Source: Pseudomonas parasichuanensis (GTDB lineage Bacteria > Pseudomonadota > Gammaproteobacteria > Pseudomonadales > Pseudomonadaceae). Taken from it: a DNA stretch of 64,000 nucleotides. The stretch covers positions 79,450 through 143,449 of the forward strand of contig NZ_BQHO01000012.1 of the NCBI RefSeq assembly GCF_021601385.1, in the 5' to 3' direction. A program made the translations under genes and the position numbers. Under the pieces are notes generated by a model, which saw only the letters and a list, made by a program, of their open reading frames with translations, was not told the origin of the DNA and did no database searches. Shown here piece by piece: positions 57,387 through 64,000 of this stretch. Positions within the stretch are counted from its first letter, which is position 1, and each line of letters starts with the position of its first letter.

Positions 57387-57707
57387 ATGGCCATCAGTTC
57401 CCAGGACATCTGCAACGCCGCCGATCAGCTCAAGGGCTTCGTCGGTTTCCACGGTAAGCGCGGCACCCATATCGTGCGTTTTTCTGAAGACGCCTTCGGC
57501 ATGGACGTGGCCGACGACAGCATCACCCCCTGCAACGAGTTCGTCTGGCGGCCCGAGGCCGAGCAGCGCATGGCTTTGTGCCGCGAGCGCCTGGCGTTGT
57601 TGCTCGACCAGCATGTGGATGACCGGCTGAATATCGGCGAGCCGCTGCGCCTGTACCTGCGGCGCACCGACCTGCCGGAAATCGTCGCCGACCGCCGCCT
57701 GCGCTGA
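57387..57707 (+). CDS. Small conserved-looking protein, unknown function
   Basis: A 106-residue protein (MAISSQDICNAADQLKGFVGFH). A HGKRGTHIVRFSEDAFGMDVA segment looks beta-rich. A helix (AEQRMALCRERLALLLDQHVD) and GEPLRLYLRRTDLPEIV follow. No signal or membrane segment, and no family recognised. Its start has GAGGTTACGTC upstream. It converges with the large GGDEF-EAL gene (7 nt). Confidence 0.65.
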   Translation: MAISSQDICNAADQLKGFVGFHGKRGTHIVRFSEDAFGMDVADDSITPCNEFVWRPEAEQRMALCRERLALLLDQHVDDRLNIGEPLRLYLRRTDLPEIVADRRLR

Positions 57708-57714
57708 GCCCCCG

Positions 57715-60297
57715 TCAGCCGGCATCGTGGCGCTGCTCATGCCCTGCCAGCAGCGCCTCGAAGCCTTCACGGTCCACCGGGCGGCTCAGGTAGTAGCCTT
57801 GCACCTCATGGCAGTTTTCCTTGCCCAGCGCCTTGAGCTGTTGCTCGGTTTCGACGCCTTCGGCGGTCACGGTGAGGCCCATGGCCTTGCCCAGGTTGAT
57901 GATCGCCTGCACCACGGCCCGGTCATTGCCGCTCTGGTTGTTCAGGCCGGCGATGAAGCGTTTGTCGATCTTGATGCTGTCGAAGGGGTAGGTGCGCAGG
58001 TAGCCCAGCGATGAGTAGCCGGTGCCGAAGTCGTCCATGTTCAGGCGCACGCCCAGCTCTTTGAGGGCGAGCATGGTGCCCAGGGCGCCTTCGATGTCGT
58101 TGAGCATGACGTTCTCGGTGATCTCCAGCTCCAGGCGCTGGGCCGGGAAACCGGTTTCCAGCAGGGCTTCGCGCACGTCGGCCACCACGTCACTGCGCAA
58201 GAATTGCGCCGGGGACAGGTTGACCGAGATCAGCAGTTCATCGGGCCACTCGCGGGCGGTTCTGCAGGCTTCGCCAAGCACCCAGCGGCCCAGCGGGACG
58301 ATCAGGTCGGTTTGTTCGGCCAAGGGAATGAAGGTGTCGGGGCCGAGCAGGCCTTCCTGGGGATGCTGCCAGCGCAGCAGCGCCTCCACCGAGACGATGC
58401 GCAGGTCATCCAGGCGATAGCGTGGTTGGTAGTGCAACACGAATTCGTGCTGCTTGATGGCGCGGCGCAGATCGTTCTCCAGCTGGCGACGGTACTGGAT
58501 CTGCTGGTTCATTTCTGGTGAGAAGTAGCGCCAGGTGTTCTTGCCGTCGGCCTTGGCCTGGTACAGGGCGATGTCGGCGCAGCGGATCAGCTCGCCGGCA
58601 TCGAAGCCCTGGGTGCGGGTTTGCGCGATCCCCAGGCTGGCGCCGATGTGCAAGGGCTGCTCGTCGAACAGGATCGGTTGCTGCAGGCGTTCGATCAGGC
58701 GTGCGCAGAAACGGTCGATCTCGTTGCGGTTGTCCAGGCCATGCAGCACCAGGACAAACTCGTCACCGCCCAGGCGCGCCACCAGGTCATCGTCGCGGGT
58801 GGCATCGCGCAAGCGCGCGGCGACTTCCTGCAATACCGCGTCGCCAGCGGTATGGCCGAGGGAGTCGTTGATCAGCTTGAAACTGTCCAGGTCGAGCAGC
58901 AGCAGGGTCAGTGGCGGGCTGTCGTTGCCACGCAGCAGGGCTTGCTCCAGGTGGCGCGAGAGCTTGTTGCGGTTGGCCAGGCCGGTGAGGGCGTCATGCA
59001 TGGACAAGTGCTGGATGCGTGCATGGGCGGCAACTTCGTCGGTGATGTCGCTGGCGGTGCCGCGGAAGCCGGCGAGGCGGCCGTCGAACAGGATCGAGCG
59101 CGCCGAGATCCGGCAATAGCGGCTTTGCCCGTTGGGGTCGCAGTAGCTGCAGCGCAGGTTGGCCATTTGCTGTGGGTCGCTGTCGGTCTGGGTGTCGAGC
59201 CAGGGCAGCAGGGGCGTGGTGTCGCAGGACAGCAGTTGGTTGAGGGGCTGGCCGAGCCAGTCTTCGATGCGGTAGCCGGTGACATTGACGAAGCGTTGCG
59301 ACAGATAGGTCAGGCGGTGATGCCGGTCGGTTTCCCAGATCCAGTCGGATGCCGCTTCGGCGACGGCGCGAAAACGCTGTTCGCTGGCTTCCAGCGCCTG
59401 GTTGCTCTGCTGCAGGCGCAACAGGCTCTGGTCGATGGCTTGGGAGCTGTGCAGGGCATGGCGGAACAGGTACAGGAGCACCAGGCCGATCACCAGCAGC
59501 ACGCCAAGCAGCGGTGGCAGGAAGGCCCAGAGCAACTGGTGGCCGGGTTGCGGGCTGTTCCAGGCCAGGTGGTAGCCGGTATCGCCCAGGTCGATATGCG
59601 GCTGCTGGCGGGCAGTTCCCGCATTTTTCTCCAGGCGCATGCCGGCCAGGCCGGCGCCTTCGCCCAGGTGGGTGAGCTTGGCCTCGGTCAACTGGTCGAT
59701 GAAGAGCATGACGGGTGCATGAAGGACCTCGTCTTCGCGCACATCCTTGTCTGGGCGAACGGCTGCGGCGATGAGCACTGCCGGCCAGCCGTTGAAACGC
59801 ACGAACTGGGTGATCTGCTCGCGTGCGGGCGCCGCGCTGCGCGCTTGTGCGAGGATCGGCGCGAGCGGCGTGTCGAGGTAGGCCGTGGCGGGTGAGTCGG
59901 TGGGTTTGCCCTTGAACAAGGCGTAGGTGGTGCCGCCATCCTCGACCACGAATATCCCTTCGTAGCCGCTGGCGCTGAACAAGGATTCGCCGACGTTCTT
60001 CTCTTCATAGGCCCATTGCCAGTCGACCTTGCCGGCCAGATGCTCGTAGGCGGCATCCCATACCGCGTAACTGGAGAGGAACTGGCGTGAGGCCAGTAGC
60101 CTTTGCTCCAGTGCCTGGGTGGCTTGGAAGCTGCTGCGCTCCTGCTCCTGGCGGTCCAGGGTGGCGGCAATGTTGAACAGGGCGCCAAGGGCTATCAGGC
60201 AGGCGAGGCTGAACAGGGCGCAGAAACCGCCGACCAGGCGGCGTACCTGCAGGTGAGAGGTGGGGCGGGTGGCAGAGCGGTCGACATTCCTGTCCAT
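57715..60297 (-). CDS. CHASE4-PAS-GGDEF-EAL c-di-GMP protein
   Basis: An 860-residue inner-membrane protein. The first TM helix is at about 22-45, then a periplasmic CHASE4 domain (AVWDAAYEHLAGKVDWQWAY). A second helix (LLGVLLVIGLVLLYLF) leads to a PAS domain (about 310-425) with SDWIWETDRHHRLTYLS. GGDEF is at 510-514, with an RDDD I-site upstream. EAL is at 638-640, with ENVML and DDFGTGYSSLGYLR. Both enzymatic motifs are intact, so it may be a bifunctional c-di-GMP switch sensing a periplasmic small molecule. Divergent neighbours give no further clue. Confidence 0.92.
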   Translation of the reverse strand: MDRNVDRSATRPTSHLQVRRLVGGFCALFSLACLIALGALFNIAATLDRQEQERSSFQATQALEQRLLASRQFLSSYAVWDAAYEHLAGKVDWQWAYEEKNVGESLFSASGYEGIFVVEDGGTTYALFKGKPTDSPATAYLDTPLAPILAQARSAAPAREQITQFVRFNGWPAVLIAAAVRPDKDVREDEVLHAPVMLFIDQLTEAKLTHLGEGAGLAGMRLEKNAGTARQQPHIDLGDTGYHLAWNSPQPGHQLLWAFLPPLLGVLLVIGLVLLYLFRHALHSSQAIDQSLLRLQQSNQALEASEQRFRAVAEAASDWIWETDRHHRLTYLSQRFVNVTGYRIEDWLGQPLNQLLSCDTTPLLPWLDTQTDSDPQQMANLRCSYCDPNGQSRYCRISARSILFDGRLAGFRGTASDITDEVAAHARIQHLSMHDALTGLANRNKLSRHLEQALLRGNDSPPLTLLLLDLDSFKLINDSLGHTAGDAVLQEVAARLRDATRDDDLVARLGGDEFVLVLHGLDNRNEIDRFCARLIERLQQPILFDEQPLHIGASLGIAQTRTQGFDAGELIRCADIALYQAKADGKNTWRYFSPEMNQQIQYRRQLENDLRRAIKQHEFVLHYQPRYRLDDLRIVSVEALLRWQHPQEGLLGPDTFIPLAEQTDLIVPLGRWVLGEACRTAREWPDELLISVNLSPAQFLRSDVVADVREALLETGFPAQRLELEITENVMLNDIEGALGTMLALKELGVRLNMDDFGTGYSSLGYLRTYPFDSIKIDKRFIAGLNNQSGNDRAVVQAIINLGKAMGLTVTAEGVETEQQLKALGKENCHEVQGYYLSRPVDREGFEALLAGHEQRHDAG

Positions 60298-60349
60298 ACA
60301 CGTGCGGCTCCTTGAACTGCAGCCTTACGCCCAGGGCCTGGACGAAGGT

Positions 60350-61426
60350 TCAGTCAGGATAGGCCAGCCTGAGCGCAGTGACTTCGCCGTGGGCGAAATT
60401 GACCTGATCGCGGCCCTGATGCTTGGCGGTGTAAAGCGCCTTGTCGGCCTCTTCCAGCCAGTGCTCGGGCGTGTGCAGGCCTGGGTGGAAGGCCGACAGG
60501 CCGATGCTCAGGCTGATACGCAGGTCCGGAAGCTGCGGGTTGCGATAGGCTGCTACCTGTTCACGCAGGCGCTCCATGGCCAGACAGGCCTGGGCCTGCC
60601 GAGCGCCGGGGAGGATCACGCAGAATTCGTCGCCACCATAGCGCCCGGCCAGGTCGTCTTCACGCAGGTTGCGCTTGAGCTCCTGGCTCAGCTGGCGCAG
60701 CACGCAGTCGCCGACCACGTGGCCGTAGGTGTCGTTGATGGCCTTGAAGTGGTCGATGTCGATCAGGGCAATCACAGCAGGCAGCTGTTGCAGTTGGCAG
60801 GCCTGGAACTTGAGCAGGAGCAGGTCTTTCCATGAGCCGTGGTTGAGCAGGCCGGTGAGGCTGTCGATGCGGCTGAGGGCACTGAGCCGGCGCTTGTGCT
60901 CGGCCAGCTTGATTGCCAATTGGTAGCAGACCCAGCCCAATGCCAGCGGATAGAGGGTGAGCATCGGCAAGCAGGCCAGGACCTGCAACGGTGTGGTCTG
61001 CATCTGCAAGCCGGTGCCGAGCAGCGCGCTGGCCAGGACCATGCCGCCCAACTGGGCCAGCAGGCCGCGCAGCAGCATGCGCTTGCCACCGGCGGCGACG
61101 TTGTTCATGGTCATCATCGACAGGATGGTGACACTGGGCAGCGGGTTGAACTGCATGGCAGCGGTCCAGAAGCCGCCCATCATCGAGTCGAGCATGAGGT
61201 TGCGCTGTTCGGCCTGGTAGGGGGTGGCCGAGCGACGTGCCCATTGGTACGCCAGGTGCGGCCAGACGATGCCGTTGAACAGCAGCAAAGCCCAGGCCCA
61301 TTGCGGTAACTGTAACGGCGCGACGGCGGCCATGACACTGAACAGGCCAATACCCAGGCCGATGATGCGCGGCAGGTAAATACGCCTGACGAAAGAAAGC
61401 CCCTTGCCGCTGCGGTTGTCGATCAT
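60350..61426 (-). CDS. MASE2-GGDEF diguanylate cyclase (DgcC/AdrA-like)
   Basis: A 358-residue membrane cyclase. The MASE2 sensor (about 15-185) has five or six helices, with RIYLPRIIGLGIGLF and a WPHLAYQWARRS motif resembling E. coli DgcC (AdrA). GGDEF is at 264-268, with an REDD I-site, so it is an active, feedback-inhibited cyclase by motif. In enterobacteria the DgcC family promotes cellulose/biofilm matrix; the target here is unknown. It is adjacent to the larger CHASE4 protein gene on the same strand (52 nt apart). Confidence 0.9.
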   Translation of the reverse strand: MIDNRSGKGLSFVRRIYLPRIIGLGIGLFSVMAAVAPLQLPQWAWALLLFNGIVWPHLAYQWARRSATPYQAEQRNLMLDSMMGGFWTAAMQFNPLPSVTILSMMTMNNVAAGGKRMLLRGLLAQLGGMVLASALLGTGLQMQTTPLQVLACLPMLTLYPLALGWVCYQLAIKLAEHKRRLSALSRIDSLTGLLNHGSWKDLLLLKFQACQLQQLPAVIALIDIDHFKAINDTYGHVVGDCVLRQLSQELKRNLREDDLAGRYGGDEFCVILPGARQAQACLAMERLREQVAAYRNPQLPDLRISLSIGLSAFHPGLHTPEHWLEEADKALYTAKHQGRDQVNFAHGEVTALRLAYPD

Positions 61427-61552
61427 GCTTGTCGTTCTTCTGAGATGCGCCGTTTATCGCATAAGTGGTGTGAATATTGTTGAACAATCGTTCATGGGCT
61501 AAGAATGGCCTTGCAAGCCAATTCACGGTTGATGCAAACCCCGTGGGGTAAC

Positions 61553-62647
61553 ATGAAGGCTTTCTTGCTGCTCGGAGTGCTCCTGCTCATGGCCCCCATG
61601 GTTTCATCCGCCGGCGAGCCGGCCCCGCACCGGGACGGGCGCTTTCATAACCAGGCCGAACTGCCCCAGGACGGTGTGTGGAAGAAGTTGCGCATCGGCT
61701 TCAAGTACCTGCTGCTGCGCAAACCGCCCGAGACCCGCCCGGCTTTGCCTCCAGGCCTGCAGCCCATGACCCGCCAGCAGGTGCTCGATGCACCGGACCA
61801 CAGCCTGTGGCGGCTGGGCCACTCCACGGTGCTGCTCAAGCTACGCGGGCGCTTCTTTATTACCGACCCGGTCTTTGCCGAGCGCGCCTCGCCGGTGCAG
61901 TGGGCCGGGCCCTTGCGCTTCCACGCGCCACCGCTGGCGCTCGATGACTTGCCAGCGCTGACCGCGGTGATCCTTTCCCATGATCATTTCGATCATCTTG
62001 ATGAAGACGCGATTCGCCGCCTGGCGCCACGCACCGAGCACTTCCTCGCGCCGCTGGGCGTTGGTGACCTGCTGATCGAATGGGGAGTGCCGGCGGCCAA
62101 GGTGCGGCAGTTGGACTGGTGGCAGCAGGCCGAAATCGAAGGGGTACGTTTTATTGCTACGCCTGCACAGCACTTTTCCGGGCGCGGGCTGTTCGACAGC
62201 AATCGGCGGTTGTGGGCGTCCTGGGTGATGATCGACGAGGGGCTGCGGCTGTTCTTCAGCGGTGACACCGGGTATTTCGAAGGTTTCCGTGAAATCGGCG
62301 AGCGCTATGGGCCATTCGATCTGACGTTGATGGAGACGGGGGCCTACAACCTGGCCTGGCCCAATGTGCACATGCAGCCAGAGCAGAGCCTGCAGGCCCA
62401 CCTGGATCTGCGTGGGCGTTGGTTGCTGCCGATTCACAACGGTACTTTCGACCTCTCCATTCACGCTTGGGAGGAACCGTTCGAACGGATTCTGGCCTTG
62501 GCCAATGCCGCGCAGGTACAACTGAGCACCCCGCAGATGGGCGAGCGGGTCAGCCTCGATTCGCCGCACGCCGGTCAGAACTGGTGGCGACCGCAGCCGT
62601 TGCGTCGGCAGGGCAGGTCTGCCGAGCGGGCGGTGGCTGCGCGTTAG
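61553..62647 (+). CDS. Secreted/periplasmic metallo-beta-lactamase fold hydrolase
   Basis: A 364-residue protein. The signal peptide MKAFLLLGVLLLMAPMVSSA comes first. A metal-binding SHDHFDHLD (HxHxDH) and ETGAYNLAWPNVHM/HNGTFDLSIHAW follow. The motif spread matches the NAPE-PLD/UlaG-like subgroup of the fold rather than true beta-lactamases. The substrate is unknown, perhaps a phosphodiester or lactone. ATG 61553 is chosen because the signal peptide starts there. Confidence 0.8.
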   Translation: MKAFLLLGVLLLMAPMVSSAGEPAPHRDGRFHNQAELPQDGVWKKLRIGFKYLLLRKPPETRPALPPGLQPMTRQQVLDAPDHSLWRLGHSTVLLKLRGRFFITDPVFAERASPVQWAGPLRFHAPPLALDDLPALTAVILSHDHFDHLDEDAIRRLAPRTEHFLAPLGVGDLLIEWGVPAAKVRQLDWWQQAEIEGVRFIATPAQHFSGRGLFDSNRRLWASWVMIDEGLRLFFSGDTGYFEGFREIGERYGPFDLTLMETGAYNLAWPNVHMQPEQSLQAHLDLRGRWLLPIHNGTFDLSIHAWEEPFERILALANAAQVQLSTPQMGERVSLDSPHAGQNWWRPQPLRRQGRSAERAVAAR

Positions 62648-63529
62648 CTAGTTTTCGTTCGCCGGTGGTTTGCCTTTCTTTAATAGCTGCGAGGGCGGCT
62701 TGCCACTGTCGCTGCGTACCTGGGCATGGCTGATCAGGGCGAAGATGAAGCTGCCGCCAATGATGTTGCCGGCCAGGGTGGGCAGGGCGAAGTCGAGCCA
62801 GAAGGTGCGCCAGGTTTCTTCGCCGGCCCAGACCAGGTAGGACACCTCGACCGAGCCCACCACTATATGGGTGAAGTCGCCCAGCGCCATCAGGTAGGTG
62901 ATCATCAGGATGATCCAGATCTTGGCGTGCTCCATGGACGGGATCATCCACACCATGGTGGCGATCATCCAGCCCGAGACAATGCCCTTTGCAAACATCT
63001 GGTTGAGGTCGTTTTCCATGACCTTGCGGCCCACGTCGAGGAAGGCAATATCGGTCTTGCTGTCGAAGATCGGCAGTTCGAGCATCACCCAGGCTACCAG
63101 CAGGGTGCCGGCCAGGTTGCCGAGCAGGACGACGGTCCACAGCCGCAAGAGGCGGCCGAGGTTGGCCAGGGTGGGGGTGGTCATGACCGGCAGCACGGCG
63201 GTCAGGGTGTTCTCGGTAAACAGCTGCTGGCGCGCGAGGATCACTGCCAGGAAGCCTGCGCTGTAACCGAGGCTGGCGATCACCTGGGCACTGTCGCCCT
63301 CGGGCAGCCGGGCATAGAACAAGCCCATCGCCATCAGTGACAAGCCCATGGTCAAACCGGCTGCCAATGCCGACCACCACAGCGCGGCGAGCGTGCGCTC
63401 CAGTTCCTGGTCGCCCTGGGAGCGGATGATCTCGTGCAGCACGGCCGCGCGGGGTGGCTGGTTGTGGCTTGCTTCCTGCTCTTCGTCCGCCGACAGGCCA
63501 GGGGTCTTGTCGCTTTGTGCATCGCTCAT
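62648..63529 (-). CDS. Formate/nitrite transporter family protein (YfdC-like)
   Basis: A 293-residue membrane protein. The hydrophilic N-terminus (about 1-45) is followed by six hydrophobic segments. FARQQLFTENTLTAVLP-like (here AVILARQQLFTENTLT) and GNIIGGSFIFALISHAQ resemble the FNT-family YfdC type rather than FocA or NirC. It may move small monovalent anions. It converges with the metallo-hydrolase gene (no gap) and lies upstream of the rRNA operon. Confidence 0.82.
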   Translation of the reverse strand: MSDAQSDKTPGLSADEEQEASHNQPPRAAVLHEIIRSQGDQELERTLAALWWSALAAGLTMGLSLMAMGLFYARLPEGDSAQVIASLGYSAGFLAVILARQQLFTENTLTAVLPVMTTPTLANLGRLLRLWTVVLLGNLAGTLLVAWVMLELPIFDSKTDIAFLDVGRKVMENDLNQMFAKGIVSGWMIATMVWMIPSMEHAKIWIILMITYLMALGDFTHIVVGSVEVSYLVWAGEETWRTFWLDFALPTLAGNIIGGSFIFALISHAQVRSDSGKPPSQLLKKGKPPANEN

Positions 63530-63622
63530 GATTGCCAGGCTCCGCAGGGTGTTTATCTACAGAGCGAAAGGGGCGGGCAATAGTTGCCAGGCGCTGTCCG
63601 AAAGTTTTTCAAGATCAAGGTG

Positions 63623-63650
63623 TTGACTCTGAATTCAAAGCGCGTATTAT
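63623..63650 (+). promoter_or_regulatory. rrn promoter, first of three (TTGACT-16-TATTAT)
   Basis: TTGACT at 63623-63628 and TATTAT at 63645-63650 are 16 nt apart. A TCGCCTCC discriminator follows. Confidence 0.75.
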
Positions 63651-63753
63651 TCGCCTCCTTGCAGCGTTGAACGCAGCGAGACAAGCAGTAAGTTGTTGAA
63701 GTTGAAGGTGTTTTGAAATAAGCAGCTTCGTAAAAAAAACTTCAGCGAGGTGG

Positions 63754-63781
63754 TTGACAGCAGGTTGTAAAGCTGTATGAT
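63754..63781 (+). promoter_or_regulatory. rrn promoter, second of three (TTGACA-16-TATGAT)
   Basis: TTGACA at 63754-63759 and TATGAT at 63776-63781. The same TCGCCTCC discriminator follows, and an A tract (AAAAAAAACTTCA) upstream resembles a UP element. Confidence 0.82.
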
Positions 63782-63864
63782 TCGCCTCCCGCTACGAGAG
63801 ATCGCGGCGAGTTAAGCGGTTGAAGCTAAACGAGTTTCTCGGAAAAAAACTTCAAAATAAACGC

Positions 63865-63892
63865 TTGACAGCAAATGAGGAAAGCGTAGAAT
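63865..63892 (+). promoter_or_regulatory. rrn promoter, third of three (TTGACA-16-TAGAAT)
   Basis: TTGACA at 63865-63870 and TAGAAT at 63887-63892, with GCGCGCCTC downstream and an AAAAAAACTTCAAAATAAA tract upstream. It is the strongest of the set. Confidence 0.87.
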
Positions 63893-63929
63893 GCGCGCCT
63901 CGGTTGAGACGAAAGGCTCTTAACCAAAC

Positions 63930-63941
63930 GCTCTTTAACAA
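63930..63941 (+). promoter_or_regulatory. rRNA antitermination boxA (GCTCTTTAACAA)
   Basis: The boxA sequence that recruits Nus factors lies ahead of the 16S rRNA, whose gene should begin shortly beyond the window end. Between 63530 and 64000 no protein gene is convincing. Confidence 0.88.
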
Positions 63942-64000
63942 ATTGAATCAAGCAATTCGTGTGGGTGCTTGTGAGTACGGACTGATAGTCAAAAAGATTA

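Noticed and set aside
63900-64000. 16S rRNA gene start
   Set aside because: Only leader and boxA are present; the conserved 16S start has not appeared by base 64000.

Overview
The window is a 64 kb stretch of a GC-rich gammaproteobacterial chromosome. Gene content and order point to Pseudomonas, most likely the P. putida group. The indicators are a Wsp surface-sensing operon end, prfB-lysS, ppc, adk-tsaB, a braC/liv operon, rapA, a CcoM-type cbb3 oxidase micro-subunit, and many P. putida-like REP pairs with cores resembling TGTGGGAGCGGGCTTGCCCGCGA. Family names come from recognising motifs by eye; no database search was run. I see no prophage, transposase, CRISPR array or tRNA. Most of the window is ordinary core genome with REP elements in the gaps.

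Layout. 1-2301: end of the wsp operon (wspE tail, wspF, wspR), which drives c-di-GMP production. 2511-5202: prfB, with its programmed +1 frameshift, and lysS. 5399-11401: a TetR regulator, lipoproteins, a QEGLA-motif metallopeptidase with an alpha/beta hydrolase, and an OmpA/DUF4398 lipoprotein pair. 11546-18696: ppc, adk, tsaB, a DUF72 protein, a PEP mutase/isocitrate lyase family enzyme and an extensin-like protein. 18699-23751: a protein with an internal repeat, rsmJ, an 850-bp repeat-rich gap built around a long inverted repeat, a CopD-like membrane protein and dinG. 23832-31158: an agarase-like glycoside hydrolase, a serine hydrolase, an OmpA protein with a Lys/Ala/Pro tail, pdxH, a glycine-zipper lipoprotein and nhaA. 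31392-39004: a FAD protein, a lipoprotein, and the branched-chain amino-acid ABC transporter (braC plus livHMGF, with a terminator-like hairpin after braC).

39364-49347: a DUF2288 protein, a chromosomal tubulin/FtsZ-superfamily protein with an intact GGGTGSG loop, a beta-hydroxyacid dehydrogenase, an MHYT-GGDEF-EAL protein, rapA and a lipoprotein. 49459-53702: small proteins including the unlisted 38-residue ccoM behind a perfect Anr/FNR box, then a FUSC/DUF1656/HlyD efflux operon with a SlyA/MarR-like palindrome upstream. 53894-57282: two back-to-back SDR/LysR divergent pairs. 57387-63529: a small unknown protein, a CHASE4-PAS-GGDEF-EAL protein, a MASE2-GGDEF cyclase, a metallo-beta-lactamase fold hydrolase and a formate/nitrite transporter family protein. 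63530-64000: three tandem strong promoters and a boxA of an rRNA operon whose 16S gene begins beyond the window.

Themes. Four complete c-di-GMP proteins lie here (WspR, MHYT-GGDEF-EAL, CHASE4-PAS-GGDEF-EAL, MASE2-GGDEF), and all keep GG(D/E)EF and RxxD inhibitory-site motifs. The most unusual item is the tubulin-like protein. It ends in Val-Asp-Tyr, and the same window encodes a member of the family that contains the eukaryotic tubulin tyrosine carboxypeptidase MATCAP (the QEGLA protein). A functional link is speculative but testable.
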